A program made the position numbers and the translations under genes. The notes under the pieces were generated by a model that saw only the letters and a list, made by a program, of their open reading frames with translations, had not been told where the DNA came from and searched no databases. Of a stretch of 64,000 nucleotides of DNA, positions 8,510-16,205 are shown one piece after another. Location: assembly GCF_000949865.1 (NCBI RefSeq), contig NZ_JWJH01000010.1, positions 92,619 to 156,618 on the forward strand, read 5' to 3'. Every line of letters starts with the position of its first letter. Positions within the stretch are counted from its first letter, which is position 1. Origin of the DNA: Rhizobium nepotum 39/7. GTDB lineage: Bacteria > Pseudomonadota > Alphaproteobacteria > Rhizobiales > Rhizobiaceae.

Positions 8510-9220
8510 TCAGATCGACTTCAACGAGACCCGCTTCTCAAGCTCGGCCGCCTCTTCTTTCCGCTCACTGTATCGGTCGGTCAGATATGACGAGGCATCG
8601 CGCGTGAGGATGGTGAATTTCACCAGCTCTTCGCAAACGTCCACGACCCGGTCGTAATAGGACGACGGCTTCATTCGACCATCCGCATCGAACTCCTGAA
8701 ACGCTTTCGCGACCGAGGACTGATTGGGGATGGTGATCATCCGCATCCAGCGGCCGAGGATGCGCATCTGGTTCACGGCATTGAAGGACTGGCTTCCGCC
8801 GGAGACTTCCATGACCGCAAGGGCCTTTCCCTGCGTCGGGCGCACGGAGCCGACCGAAAGCGGTATCCAGTCGATCTGCGACTTCATGACGCCCGTCATC
8901 GCCCCGTGGCGTTCCGGGCTTACCCAGACCTGCCCTTCCGACCATTGGGAAAGGTCGCGCAGTTCCTGCACCTTCGGATGACTGACAGGTGCTTCGTCCG
9001 GAAGCGGCATCCCCCTGGGATCGAATATTCGAACATCGCATCCGAGCCGTTCGAGCAGCCGCCCCGTTTCGAACGCAAGCAGACGGCTGTAGGACACCTC
9101 TCGCAGCGAGCCGTAGAGGATCAGGATGCGGGGCTTGTGCGTCGAGAATGCCGGGGGGAGAGCGTCGAGATCAATCGCGTGCAGATGCTGGCCCTTGAGC
9201 GCGGGAAAGGTGTCAGGCAA
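8510..9220 (-). CDS. arsH: ArsH, NADPH-dependent FMN reductase / organoarsenical oxidase
   Basis: ArsH is a flavodoxin-like flavoprotein that oxidises trivalent organoarsenicals and reduces azo dyes or Cr(VI). Family features are [20 protein letters not shown] (FMN phosphate loop), [30 protein letters not shown] and [20 protein letters not shown]. The frame is open to 9325 with no family match there. I choose the TTG at 9220: it is preceded by AGGAAAG, gives a protein of 236 residues like other ArsH, and overlaps the arsC stop by eight bases. It is the last gene of the arsR-acr3-arsC-arsH operon. Confidence 0.88.
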   Translation of the reverse strand: MPDTFPALKGQHLHAIDLDALPPAFSTHKPRILILYGSLREVSYSRLLAFETGRLLERLGCDVRIFDPRGMPLPDEAPVSHPKVQELRDLSQWSEGQVWVSPERHGAMTGVMKSQIDWIPLSVGSVRPTQGKALAVMEVSGGSQSFNAVNQMRILGRWMRMITIPNQSSVAKAFQEFDADGRMKPSSYYDRVVDVCEELVKFTILTRDASSYLTDRYSERKEEAAELEKRVSLKSI

Positions 9221-9641
9221 TGCGCTTTCCTTCCTGATCCAGGACCTGCTCGCCGTCCTCTTTGGAAAATGGCCCTTTGAAGGTAACGGGCAGGATATCG
9301 AGCACGGCCTCGGAAGGTCGGGCAAGCCTGGTGCCGAGCGGTGTCACGACAAAGGGGCGATTGATGAGGATCGGCGTGCCGATCATGGCGTCGAGCAACT
9401 GTTCGTCGGCCATGTCCGGCTTGTCGAGACCGAGTTCGGCATAGGGCGTGCCTTTCTCGCGGATGGCCTCCCGAACGGTCAGGCCGGCATCCGAAATCAT
9501 CTTCGCCAGTTGTTCGTGTGTCGGTGGCTCCTGCAGATACTCGATCACGGTCGGCTCTATCCCGGCGGCACGGATCAACGCCAGCGTGTTGCGGGACGTC
9601 CCGCAGGACGGGTTATGATAGATGGTGATGTCCATGCTCAT
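9213..9641 (-). CDS. arsC: ArsC arsenate reductase, glutaredoxin-dependent
   Basis: 142 residues. It reduces arsenate to arsenite, the species that ACR3 exports. It starts [20 protein letters not shown], with catalytic Cys13 in the [10 protein letters not shown] motif equivalent to Cys12 of plasmid R773 ArsC. The arginine-bearing stretches are [15 protein letters not shown] and [15 protein letters not shown]. It overlaps the acr3 stop by four bases (ATGA), so translation is coupled, and overlaps the arsH start. Confidence 0.95.
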   Translation of the reverse strand: MSMDITIYHNPSCGTSRNTLALIRAAGIEPTVIEYLQEPPTHEQLAKMISDAGLTVREAIREKGTPYAELGLDKPDMADEQLLDAMIGTPILINRPFVVTPLGTRLARPSEAVLDILPVTFKGPFSKEDGEQVLDQEGKRIA

Positions 9642-10696
9642 TGCCTTTCGGTGATTGTCGCTCGGGAAACGGCCGGGGCGGCCTCATACCAATCCTTCGA
9701 GCGGTTGACGATCCAGACGACCGAGAGCATGACCGGAACCTCGATGAGGACACCGACAACGGTTGCCAGTGCCGCGCCTGACTGAAAGCCGAACAGGCTG
9801 ATGGCGGCCGCGACTGCCAGTTCGAAGAAGTTGCTGGCGCCGATCAAGGCGGAAGGACCGGCAACACAATGCCGTTCGCCCGCCGCGCGGTTCAGAAGAT
9901 AGGCGAGCCCGGAATTCAGGTAGACCTGGATCAGGATCGGGATGGCGAGCAAGCCGATCACGGTCGGCTGGGCAATGATCTGCTCGCCCTGAAAGGCGAA
10001 GAGAAGAACCAGCGTTGCAAGCAGCGCCACCAGCGAAACCGGCTGCAGTCTTGCAAGAACACGATCCAGCGCCCCCGACGTTCCGTCAGCCATCAACCGT
10101 TGCCGGATAAGCTGCGCCAGGATGACGGGCACGGCGATATAAAGGGCAACGGAGAGAATAAGCGTGTCCCATGGAACGGTGATCGCCGACAGGCCAAGTA
10201 GCAGGCCGACGATCGGAGCGAAGGCGGCGACCATGATCGCGTCGTTGAGCGCGACCTGCGAGAGCGTGAACAATGGCTCGCCGCGTGTCAGGTTGCTCCA
10301 GACGAAGACCATGGCCGTGCAGGGCGCTGCGGCGAGGATGATCAGTCCGGCGATGTAGGAGTCGATCTGGTCGGCGGGAAGATAGGGGCGAAACAGCCAG
10401 CCGATAAACAGCCAACCCAGCAGCGCCATCGAAAACGGCTTGACGGCCCAGTTGATGAACAGCGTGACGCCGATACCGCGCCAGTAGCTGCCGACCTGCG
10501 CGAGAGAGCGGAAATCGATCTTCAGCAACATTGGAATGATCATCAGCCAGATAAGGACAGCGACCGGAATATTCACTCTGGCGATCTCTGCTGCGCCAAT
10601 GAGCTGGAAGAACCCGGGCATCAGATGGCCAAGGGCGACACCGGCAATGATGCACAGAAACACCCAGACGGTCAGATAACGTTCGAACATGGACAT
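9638..10696 (-). CDS. acr3: ACR3 arsenite efflux permease
   Basis: 352 residues with ten hydrophobic segments, the ACR3/BASS architecture. The hallmark is the conserved cysteine in AAAPCTAMVFVWSNLT, with VALNDAIMVAAFAPIVGLLL after it. It exports arsenite from the cytosol using the proton motive force. The frame is open to 11116, but ATG 10696 overlaps the arsR stop (ATGA) and gives the family N-terminus. It is the second gene of the minus-strand ars operon. Confidence 0.93.
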   Translation of the reverse strand: MSMFERYLTVWVFLCIIAGVALGHLMPGFFQLIGAAEIARVNIPVAVLIWLMIIPMLLKIDFRSLAQVGSYWRGIGVTLFINWAVKPFSMALLGWLFIGWLFRPYLPADQIDSYIAGLIILAAAPCTAMVFVWSNLTRGEPLFTLSQVALNDAIMVAAFAPIVGLLLGLSAITVPWDTLILSVALYIAVPVILAQLIRQRLMADGTSGALDRVLARLQPVSLVALLATLVLLFAFQGEQIIAQPTVIGLLAIPILIQVYLNSGLAYLLNRAAGERHCVAGPSALIGASNFFELAVAAAISLFGFQSGAALATVVGVLIEVPVMLSVVWIVNRSKDWYEAAPAVSRATITERQ

Positions 10697-11049
10697 CAGG
10701 CAATGTTTCCCTGCGGCGTACAGCACGGCGTCAGCTCGGCGATCAGTGGCGCGCAAAGCTCTGCCGATCCACCGCAGCAATCCTTCAGAAGAAACAACGT
10801 CATGTCGCGAAGCTGTTCTATCTCGGCGCGATAGATGATGATCCTGCTCTGGCGCTGTGAAGATACGAGGCCGGCGCGGGAGAGAATATTCAGATGGGCG
10901 GACAGGGTGTTTTGCGGCACCACCAGTGCACGCGCAATGTCGCCGGCGGGCAGACCTCCCGGTGCGTGCCGCACGAGCAGCCGGAAAGTTTCGAGACGGG
11001 TCGGCTGCGCGAGCGCCGCCAAAGCGAGAATAGCCTGTTCTTGTTCCAT
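10696..11049 (-). CDS. arsR: ArsR-family arsenic-responsive repressor (copy 2)
   Basis: 117 residues. Winged helix: AALAQPTRLETFRLLVRHAP, then VPQNTLSAHLNILSRAGLVS. The metalloid site is C-terminal: Cys91-Cys92 and Cys99 in KDCCGGSAELCA, with a second pair Cys109-Cys110. It heads arsR-acr3-arsC-arsH and presumably represses it until arsenite binds. It is similar in design to the copy at 6933, so cross-regulation of the two convergent operons is plausible. Confidence 0.92.
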   Translation of the reverse strand: MEQEQAILALAALAQPTRLETFRLLVRHAPGGLPAGDIARALVVPQNTLSAHLNILSRAGLVSSQRQSRIIIYRAEIEQLRDMTLFLLKDCCGGSAELCAPLIAELTPCCTPQGNIA

Positions 11050-11067
11050 ATATCCAGATTAATGGAA
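11044..11067. promoter_or_regulatory. Candidate ArsR operator over second arsR start
   Basis: Arms TTCCAT and ATGGAA with twelve bases between. The left arm includes the complement of the arsR ATG (11047-11049), so repressor bound here would cover the translation start region. AT-rich sequence continues to about 11095, where the promoter should lie. Confidence 0.4.
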
Positions 11068-11130
11068 ATATTGAGAGAGTCAACATATTCGTTCGCGTAG
11101 CGGTGGTATCGTCCACGGCGCGGGGGCGGC

Positions 11131-13035
11131 TTACGGTGGGGTCTGGCTCTCAAAAAGCGGAGTGGCCGTGCCGGCCTGGGCGATCAAGCTGGCCTGCGTG
11201 CAATGAGCCGGGATCGGATCGTCCGGCCCGATAAAATACACCTCCGGATGGAGATGCAGCCGCGCCTGCAAACGCTCCAGCAGCCGCCTGCAGGCGGAGG
11301 CCTGCAAATCTTCCTCTCCGGTCAGCCTGCCGACCAGACGCATGAACCAGCTGTCATAGGCCGCAACATAGAGGAACCATCGCGGCGGGGTTAGTGCATC
11401 AGGCAGCGTGTCCCGGCAAAGCCAGATGGCGCGCGCATGCTGGAAGAGCGGTTGAAGGGTGGTGTGCAACAAGGCGAGTTCGGACGCATCCATCCCATGG
11501 GGATGCAGACCCTCGAATATCAGCTGCCCCACATCTTCGCTCGCCCATAACCGGTCGGCAGCCTGCCGATGGTGCTCTGCCGCCGTCTTGTCTCGCGCCC
11601 GCAAATGGAGTTCACACAATCGGCGATGGATCTGATATTCGCTGGAAGACGGATTCTGGCTGATGCGATGCCATAGGGATATTACTCCGGGAATATCACC
11701 GGCCTGTTCCAGATCGTCCGCCTTTAGTTGCAGCAACGCTACATCTTCCGGCGAATGGCGCAGTCCTTCTGCGATCGCCTCGGCTCGAAGGGTGCCTGCC
11801 CGATCGAACTTTTCTGCCAGTTTCGCCAGTTGCAACCAGTCCTCTTTGTCAAACACCTGTTGTTCGCGACGTTGCAGCAGCTTTAAGAATTCGCTTTTCT
11901 GATGTGCATGCCATTCTTTGGCATCGCGCCAGCCTTGGGTGGCGTTTTTACGCCAATCGCCATCAAGCTGTGCGGCGATGATTTGAGCATGTTTCCCTAG
12001 CCAATCCGCAGCCGCTGACGTCTCTTCGAGGCGCCAGGGCAGATGATCGGGCAGAGGCTCTGCCGGATCGAAACCAGTCGCGGCGATACGCTCGGCAAAG
12101 ACCGGGTGGGTGCTGTGAATATCCGGTTTCTGGCAGAGGCTTTCATGCAGCCAGACGGATGCCTGGGCGCCGTCACGCGGATGGCTGTCCGCCGGCTCCG
12201 TCAAAAGCTGCGCAAACGGCCGTGCCCGCGCAATGTCGTTCTTATCCGCCTGCGCAAATATGCCCGGCCAGAACTGGCTGGACATGGCCCTTTGCCGCAA
12301 TGCCAGGGCGACCTCCGCCTGGAATGCGATATCGTTGCCGCAAACCGCAATCGCCTGCGCATCGGCAACAAACTCGCAACGACGTGAAAACTCCAGCGTT
12401 TCGCGCATCATGCGAGGCACGTACCAGGAGAGAAACAATCTGAGTGGCGCGGTGATCAGCCGGTGATTGCGTTCATGCAATTCGCCGAGCGCCGCCCAGC
12501 GTTGGCGAGCCACATAGGCCCAACGCGCAAAATGGCCGTGCTGTCGTGAAATATGGGCATATTCATGGGCGATGACGGCGGTGGCCTGCTTTGCCGTCAG
12601 AAGGCAAAGAAGCGGCAGGCCAAGCACCAGAACATGCTTCGGCTGACCTCCACGGGACCCCGTTTGATAGATGGACGCATTCAGCTCGGCATTGATATAG
12701 ACGGCCGTGAAGGCTGGCGCGTCGCAGGCAAGCCGCAGCCGTTCGAGCTCTGCGGCAAGGGCCGGGACTTTCCCGGGTTCCAGCAATATTCCGTCCGAGA
12801 CCGGTGGCGGCGGTACCGTCGCATAGGAGCGCAGGACCATCAGCCCATAAAAAAACCATGACAGCGCCGGCAAGGCAAAAAGCACCAGTAGAAGCCGCGA
12901 AGGCACCAGCAGCACAAGCAAAAGAGGCGACAGGACCAGCGCAGAGCCGCAGGCGAGCAAAAACATGTCGCCAAAGGCGAGCCAGACTAAAGCTCGCCAT
13001 CTGCCTTCACGCGGTGACTGGATGGGACTGGCCAT
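11131..13035 (-). CDS. Membrane-bound M48 family metallopeptidase
   Basis: 634 residues. Residues about 15-65 hold two strong membrane segments. The zinc site follows: HEYAH with His157, Glu158 and His161, and the third ligand region CEFVADAQA with Glu221 and Asp225, the HExxH...ExxxD pattern of HtpX/Ste24-like M48 peptidases. The remaining ~400 residues contain TPR-like helices (for example LAEKFDRAGTLRAEAIAEGL) and are far longer than HtpX. The frame is open to 13203, but ATG 13035 begins the membrane part and lies eight bases after the upstream stop. It is co-transcribed with the DUF4034-like gene. I infer membrane-protein quality control or processing; substrate unknown. Confidence 0.8.
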   Translation of the reverse strand: MASPIQSPREGRWRALVWLAFGDMFLLACGSALVLSPLLLVLLVPSRLLLVLFALPALSWFFYGLMVLRSYATVPPPPVSDGILLEPGKVPALAAELERLRLACDAPAFTAVYINAELNASIYQTGSRGGQPKHVLVLGLPLLCLLTAKQATAVIAHEYAHISRQHGHFARWAYVARQRWAALGELHERNHRLITAPLRLFLSWYVPRMMRETLEFSRRCEFVADAQAIAVCGNDIAFQAEVALALRQRAMSSQFWPGIFAQADKNDIARARPFAQLLTEPADSHPRDGAQASVWLHESLCQKPDIHSTHPVFAERIAATGFDPAEPLPDHLPWRLEETSAAADWLGKHAQIIAAQLDGDWRKNATQGWRDAKEWHAHQKSEFLKLLQRREQQVFDKEDWLQLAKLAEKFDRAGTLRAEAIAEGLRHSPEDVALLQLKADDLEQAGDIPGVISLWHRISQNPSSSEYQIHRRLCELHLRARDKTAAEHHRQAADRLWASEDVGQLIFEGLHPHGMDASELALLHTTLQPLFQHARAIWLCRDTLPDALTPPRWFLYVAAYDSWFMRLVGRLTGEEDLQASACRRLLERLQARLHLHPEVYFIGPDDPIPAHCTQASLIAQAGTATPLFESQTPP

Positions 13036-13043
13036 GATGTCGC

Positions 13044-15080
13044 TTATTTCGGCGGGAGATGTTCGCTTGAAAGCTTCTTGCCGAGGATGAAGGCTCTCAA
13101 CGCCCGCCCGGCCATTTGCCATCCGGTCGATCCATAAACCTGCGTTTCCATCCAGTCCAATGTCGAATGGTCGGGGAAGAGTTCCTTGTAACGGTCGAAC
13201 CATTGCATGGCGATGAACTCGCTCTTGGGAACCCCGTCGCCGTATTTATATGCCAGAATGACCTCACCATAAGCTTCTCCGGCAATGTGGTCGTCATGGT
13301 GGGCAACAAGGGATTTCATGTAGGCGACGGCCTGCTGCTTTTCCTCTTCGGTTCCGTGCCTGCGGTCGACGCTTGCAAGCCGGATGACAGACATATCTAC
13401 GCCGCCTTCAAGGCCCCCGCGGTAATATTCCTGAACCCGTTCGAAATTCGCCCTGACCGACAGATCGAGATTATCGACATTTTCCAGCCGCCAGGCATAA
13501 TTATAGAGCGCAACCGGCTCGCCTTCCTCAACCGCGCGCTCAAGCCAGTGATCGGCTTCGCCACTGTCAAGCAATTGCGGCTCGGTGTCAGGCCGGAAAC
13601 CCCTTGTAATGTCATACATGCTTGCGGCTGCGGAATAGACGCGTCTCTCGGCGAATGCGCGGGTGAGATAAGTCGACTCTTTCTGAAATCCGCCATCCCA
13701 AATCATCCGGCAAGCGTGCATCGGAGTAAATTCGTCGGGCTCGTAGAACGGTTCGAGCTGTGCTGCGCGGTCGATCAATCGCGTGGCAAGGGCCGGGTCC
13801 GCGTTGATGCCCCACATGCCGAACTGCCAGGCAAATGCAGCTATGGTCAGCATGGTCGGCTCATCAAAGCGGCGGACAGCGGTTTGCAACACGTTTGCGA
13901 AGGCGCCCTCGTGATCTTCAAGATGCTTGATCAGCATTAGATTGGTGAAGTCCCGGAACGGACCATCAATGGCCGGATAGGTGCCCGGTGCCCTGCAATA
14001 ACGGACGGATTCGACGTGACGCTGGTGCGCCAGTTCATCGTCCTTGAGAGAATAGTGGGTAAAATTGGCGTATTTCCCGAGGGAAATGAAACGCAGGCGA
14101 TCAGGTAAATCCCGCGCCAGCCACTTCTTGAAGATCTTCTCGCGCGCGGCGATTTCGCGCGTATCGCCGGGCTCCGGATAATCGGGAATGGTCAAGGCGT
14201 CATGCACACCGGGCCAGCGGACGGAGTTGCGTTCCTGCTCGGTGAGCGCGGAACATAACGGGCCTTTGGCGAATTTTTCGACCTCTCCTTCGTCACCACC
14301 CCATCTCGGGCTCAAATATTGGGCATAGGTGGCCAGGATATCGGCCCATCGGGGCTTGAGCGAAAGGCAATAGCGCAGCCAGTAATAGCCCGGATTTTCG
14401 GCGTCTCCCTGTTGCAGGGGCGGAAGAGAGGCGGGGAGTGTCGCGGTTATAATGCCGGGTGGCTTTATTCCGTGTCTGGCAAGCTGGGCGCAGGCCGCGT
14501 CATAAAGATCCGGTTCGAACTCGTCGCGCTGCATGGTTTTCTCGATGCGCGAGCCACGAAACAGTGCATCGACAAAGTTGGGTTGACCCAGATATTGGCT
14601 CATCTCCATCATGGTTTCGGCAGCGAGAGCCGGCCGTCCGGAAAGGGCCATCGCTTCCAGCAGATGTTCGGCTGCGGTTGCGCAGGCCATGTGGGCGGCA
14701 AGCCATTGGTCGCTTCCCACGTCGGCTGCCCAGGCTGCCGTCCGGATGTCGCAGGCCCGGCGAAAATAATATTGACCAGTGATTTGTCTTGCATGGTAGG
14801 AGGCCGGATAAGTCCGGCTCCATTCATGCAGCAGCTCCAGCCTGAAGGCCGCATCGACACTGGCGAAGTCGAACACCCCGGCATCGGTCGCCAGATAGGT
14901 GTAGTGGTCATCCGCCAGATCGACGGGCTGCCACCAAGCCGCCTCAAGCGCTGCCAACAGGCGCTCGACTTCATCGAAACGCCGGTCAAGCATCGCCTTT
15001 CGCAGCTCTTCCCGCTGGCGGAACCGCTCCCATTGCGGACCGTCCAGCGGCAGGAGAGGGGAGTTTGTATCGATCTGCAT
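13044..15080 (-). CDS. DUF4034-like helical-repeat protein
   Basis: 678 residues without signal peptide or membrane segment, so probably cytosolic. The N-terminal ~200 residues (RRFDEVERLLAALEAAWW, LELLHEWSRTYPASYHARQ, then ALSGRPALAAETMMEMSQYL) resemble DUF4034, a helical domain of unknown function. The C-terminal half has Sel1/TPR-like helices (DHWLERAVEEGEPVALYNYA; YMKSLVAHHDDHIAGEAYGE; YKYGDGVPKSEFIAMQWFDR). It is the first gene of a two-gene unit with the M48 peptidase. A scaffold or adaptor presenting substrates to the peptidase is my guess from the repeats and coupling; there is no direct evidence. Confidence 0.6.
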   Translation of the reverse strand: MQIDTNSPLLPLDGPQWERFRQREELRKAMLDRRFDEVERLLAALEAAWWQPVDLADDHYTYLATDAGVFDFASVDAAFRLELLHEWSRTYPASYHARQITGQYYFRRACDIRTAAWAADVGSDQWLAAHMACATAAEHLLEAMALSGRPALAAETMMEMSQYLGQPNFVDALFRGSRIEKTMQRDEFEPDLYDAACAQLARHGIKPPGIITATLPASLPPLQQGDAENPGYYWLRYCLSLKPRWADILATYAQYLSPRWGGDEGEVEKFAKGPLCSALTEQERNSVRWPGVHDALTIPDYPEPGDTREIAAREKIFKKWLARDLPDRLRFISLGKYANFTHYSLKDDELAHQRHVESVRYCRAPGTYPAIDGPFRDFTNLMLIKHLEDHEGAFANVLQTAVRRFDEPTMLTIAAFAWQFGMWGINADPALATRLIDRAAQLEPFYEPDEFTPMHACRMIWDGGFQKESTYLTRAFAERRVYSAAASMYDITRGFRPDTEPQLLDSGEADHWLERAVEEGEPVALYNYAWRLENVDNLDLSVRANFERVQEYYRGGLEGGVDMSVIRLASVDRRHGTEEEKQQAVAYMKSLVAHHDDHIAGEAYGEVILAYKYGDGVPKSEFIAMQWFDRYKELFPDHSTLDWMETQVYGSTGWQMAGRALRAFILGKKLSSEHLPPK

Positions 15081-15316
15081 GGACGGCTCCTCAACGAATA
15101 TGGCGGACGACGGCTGTCAGGGATTATCAGGGCGTTAGGATTGACATGCCGTTCGGCAATATTCAATCCGCTGCGGACTCAGAGGCCAGCAGGGCGTTGC
15201 CGCCCGGAGCGGGGCCTTCGCGGGCAACGATTGAGCCTTGTCCCTGAAGGGCTGATCCCTTGATCGCTCTTTCTCCCAACTGCCGGCTTGCGTATGCCGT
15301 CAGAGACACTAGTATA

Positions 15317-15328
15317 CTTGTATACAAG
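15317..15328. promoter_or_regulatory. Perfect palindrome CTTGTATACAAG, GntR/FadR-type operator
   Basis: A twelve-base perfect palindrome lies 13-24 bases before the GntR start at 15341. TTGTATACAA-like sites are typical of FadR-subfamily GntR regulators. The position argues for autoregulation and for control of the downstream mannonate oxidoreductase. Confidence 0.6.
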
Positions 15329-15340
15329 CCGGGAACGTTC

Positions 15341-16090
15341 ATGACGAAAAACACCAATGGCGAATTTGCCGGGCACGGCGGGCATCAAGATGCTGCTGGC
15401 CCTGGCATCGAAAGCGTGGAGCTTGTGGTCAATCGCTATGGCTCCGTTGCCGATCAGGTTCATGCGGCGCTGCGTCAGGCGATCGTGGAGGTCCGGCTGG
15501 CGCCCGGTGCGCCGATCAGCGAAAATTCGATCTGCCGTCAGTTTTCCGTTTCGCGCACGCCGGTACGTGCAGCGATCCAGCGCCTGTCGGAGGAGGGGCT
15601 GGTGGACGTCTATCCGCAACTCGGCAGCTTCGTCGCGCCGATCAGGCTTGGTGAAATTCAGGACAGCCATTTTATCCGCCGTTCGCTCGAAGTGGCTCTG
15701 CTGCGCGAGGTCGCGCCGAAATGGACGAAAGAGATGAGCCGGACGATGCGAGACGTGATCGCCGAACAGGAAAGGGTGATTGCAGCCAACGACGCATCCG
15801 GTTTCTTCCATGTCGACGAGGCGTTTCACCGGTTGCTCGGCACGTTTTCCGGCCGGGAGGGCGTCTGGCAGGCGATCCTCGCCGCCAAGGTGACCCTGTC
15901 GCGCTTTCATCGCTATTGGGCGAAGCCGGACCGGCTGCCCGCCGTGATCGAAGAGCATCTGGCCATCGTGGACGCTCTCGACCGGGGTGATGCTGACGGC
16001 GCGGAAAAAGCGCTGGTGACGCATCTCGATATGGTTTTCGTGATTTACGAACAGCTGCCTGAAGAGCAACGCAAGCATTTGTCCATTTGA
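15341..16090 (+). CDS. GntR/FadR-family regulator, UxuR-like by context
   Basis: 249 residues. The N-terminal winged helix spans about 30-95 (VADQVHAALRQAIVEVRLAP, ISENSICRQFSVSRTPVRAA, IQRLSEEGLVDV). An all-helical FCD effector domain follows, with metal/ligand histidines in VDEAFHRLLG and EEHLAIVDALD. ATG 15341 is preferred over the upstream in-frame 15260 because the latter would read through the promoter palindrome. With a mannonate oxidoreductase downstream, a hexuronate such as fructuronate or mannonate is the probable effector. Confidence 0.85.
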   Translation: MTKNTNGEFAGHGGHQDAAGPGIESVELVVNRYGSVADQVHAALRQAIVEVRLAPGAPISENSICRQFSVSRTPVRAAIQRLSEEGLVDVYPQLGSFVAPIRLGEIQDSHFIRRSLEVALLREVAPKWTKEMSRTMRDVIAEQERVIAANDASGFFHVDEAFHRLLGTFSGREGVWQAILAAKVTLSRFHRYWAKPDRLPAVIEEHLAIVDALDRGDADGAEKALVTHLDMVFVIYEQLPEEQRKHLSI

Positions 16091-16112
16091 TAGTGGACGT
16101 GGAGGAGGCGGA

Positions 16113-16205
16113 ATGGAACTGAAACACAAGTCAGCGCTCGTTATCGGCGCGTGCTGGACGTCTGGCGGTCTGCAATCGGCTAAAACGCGGGATAAACGAC
16201 CATGA
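16113..16205 (+). pseudogene. 30-codon ORF resembling severed N-terminus of an SDR
   Basis: An ORF not expected as a stand-alone gene: MELKHKSALVIGA, then unrelated residues, ending in TGA that overlaps the next start as ATGA (16202-16205). A very strong GGAGGAGGCGGA precedes it. The first 13 residues match the canonical start of short-chain dehydrogenases (M-x-L-x-x-K-x-A-L-V-T/I-G-A), after which homology stops before the glycine-rich loop is complete. I read it as the leftover start of an SDR gene whose body was deleted, retained as a translational leader for the oxidoreductase. A chance match is possible because it is so short. Confidence 0.4.

Noticed and set aside
14319..15263. 314-codon plus-strand frame opposite the DUF4034-like gene
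   Set aside because: Antisense shadow; composition typical of complement of coding DNA and no family match.
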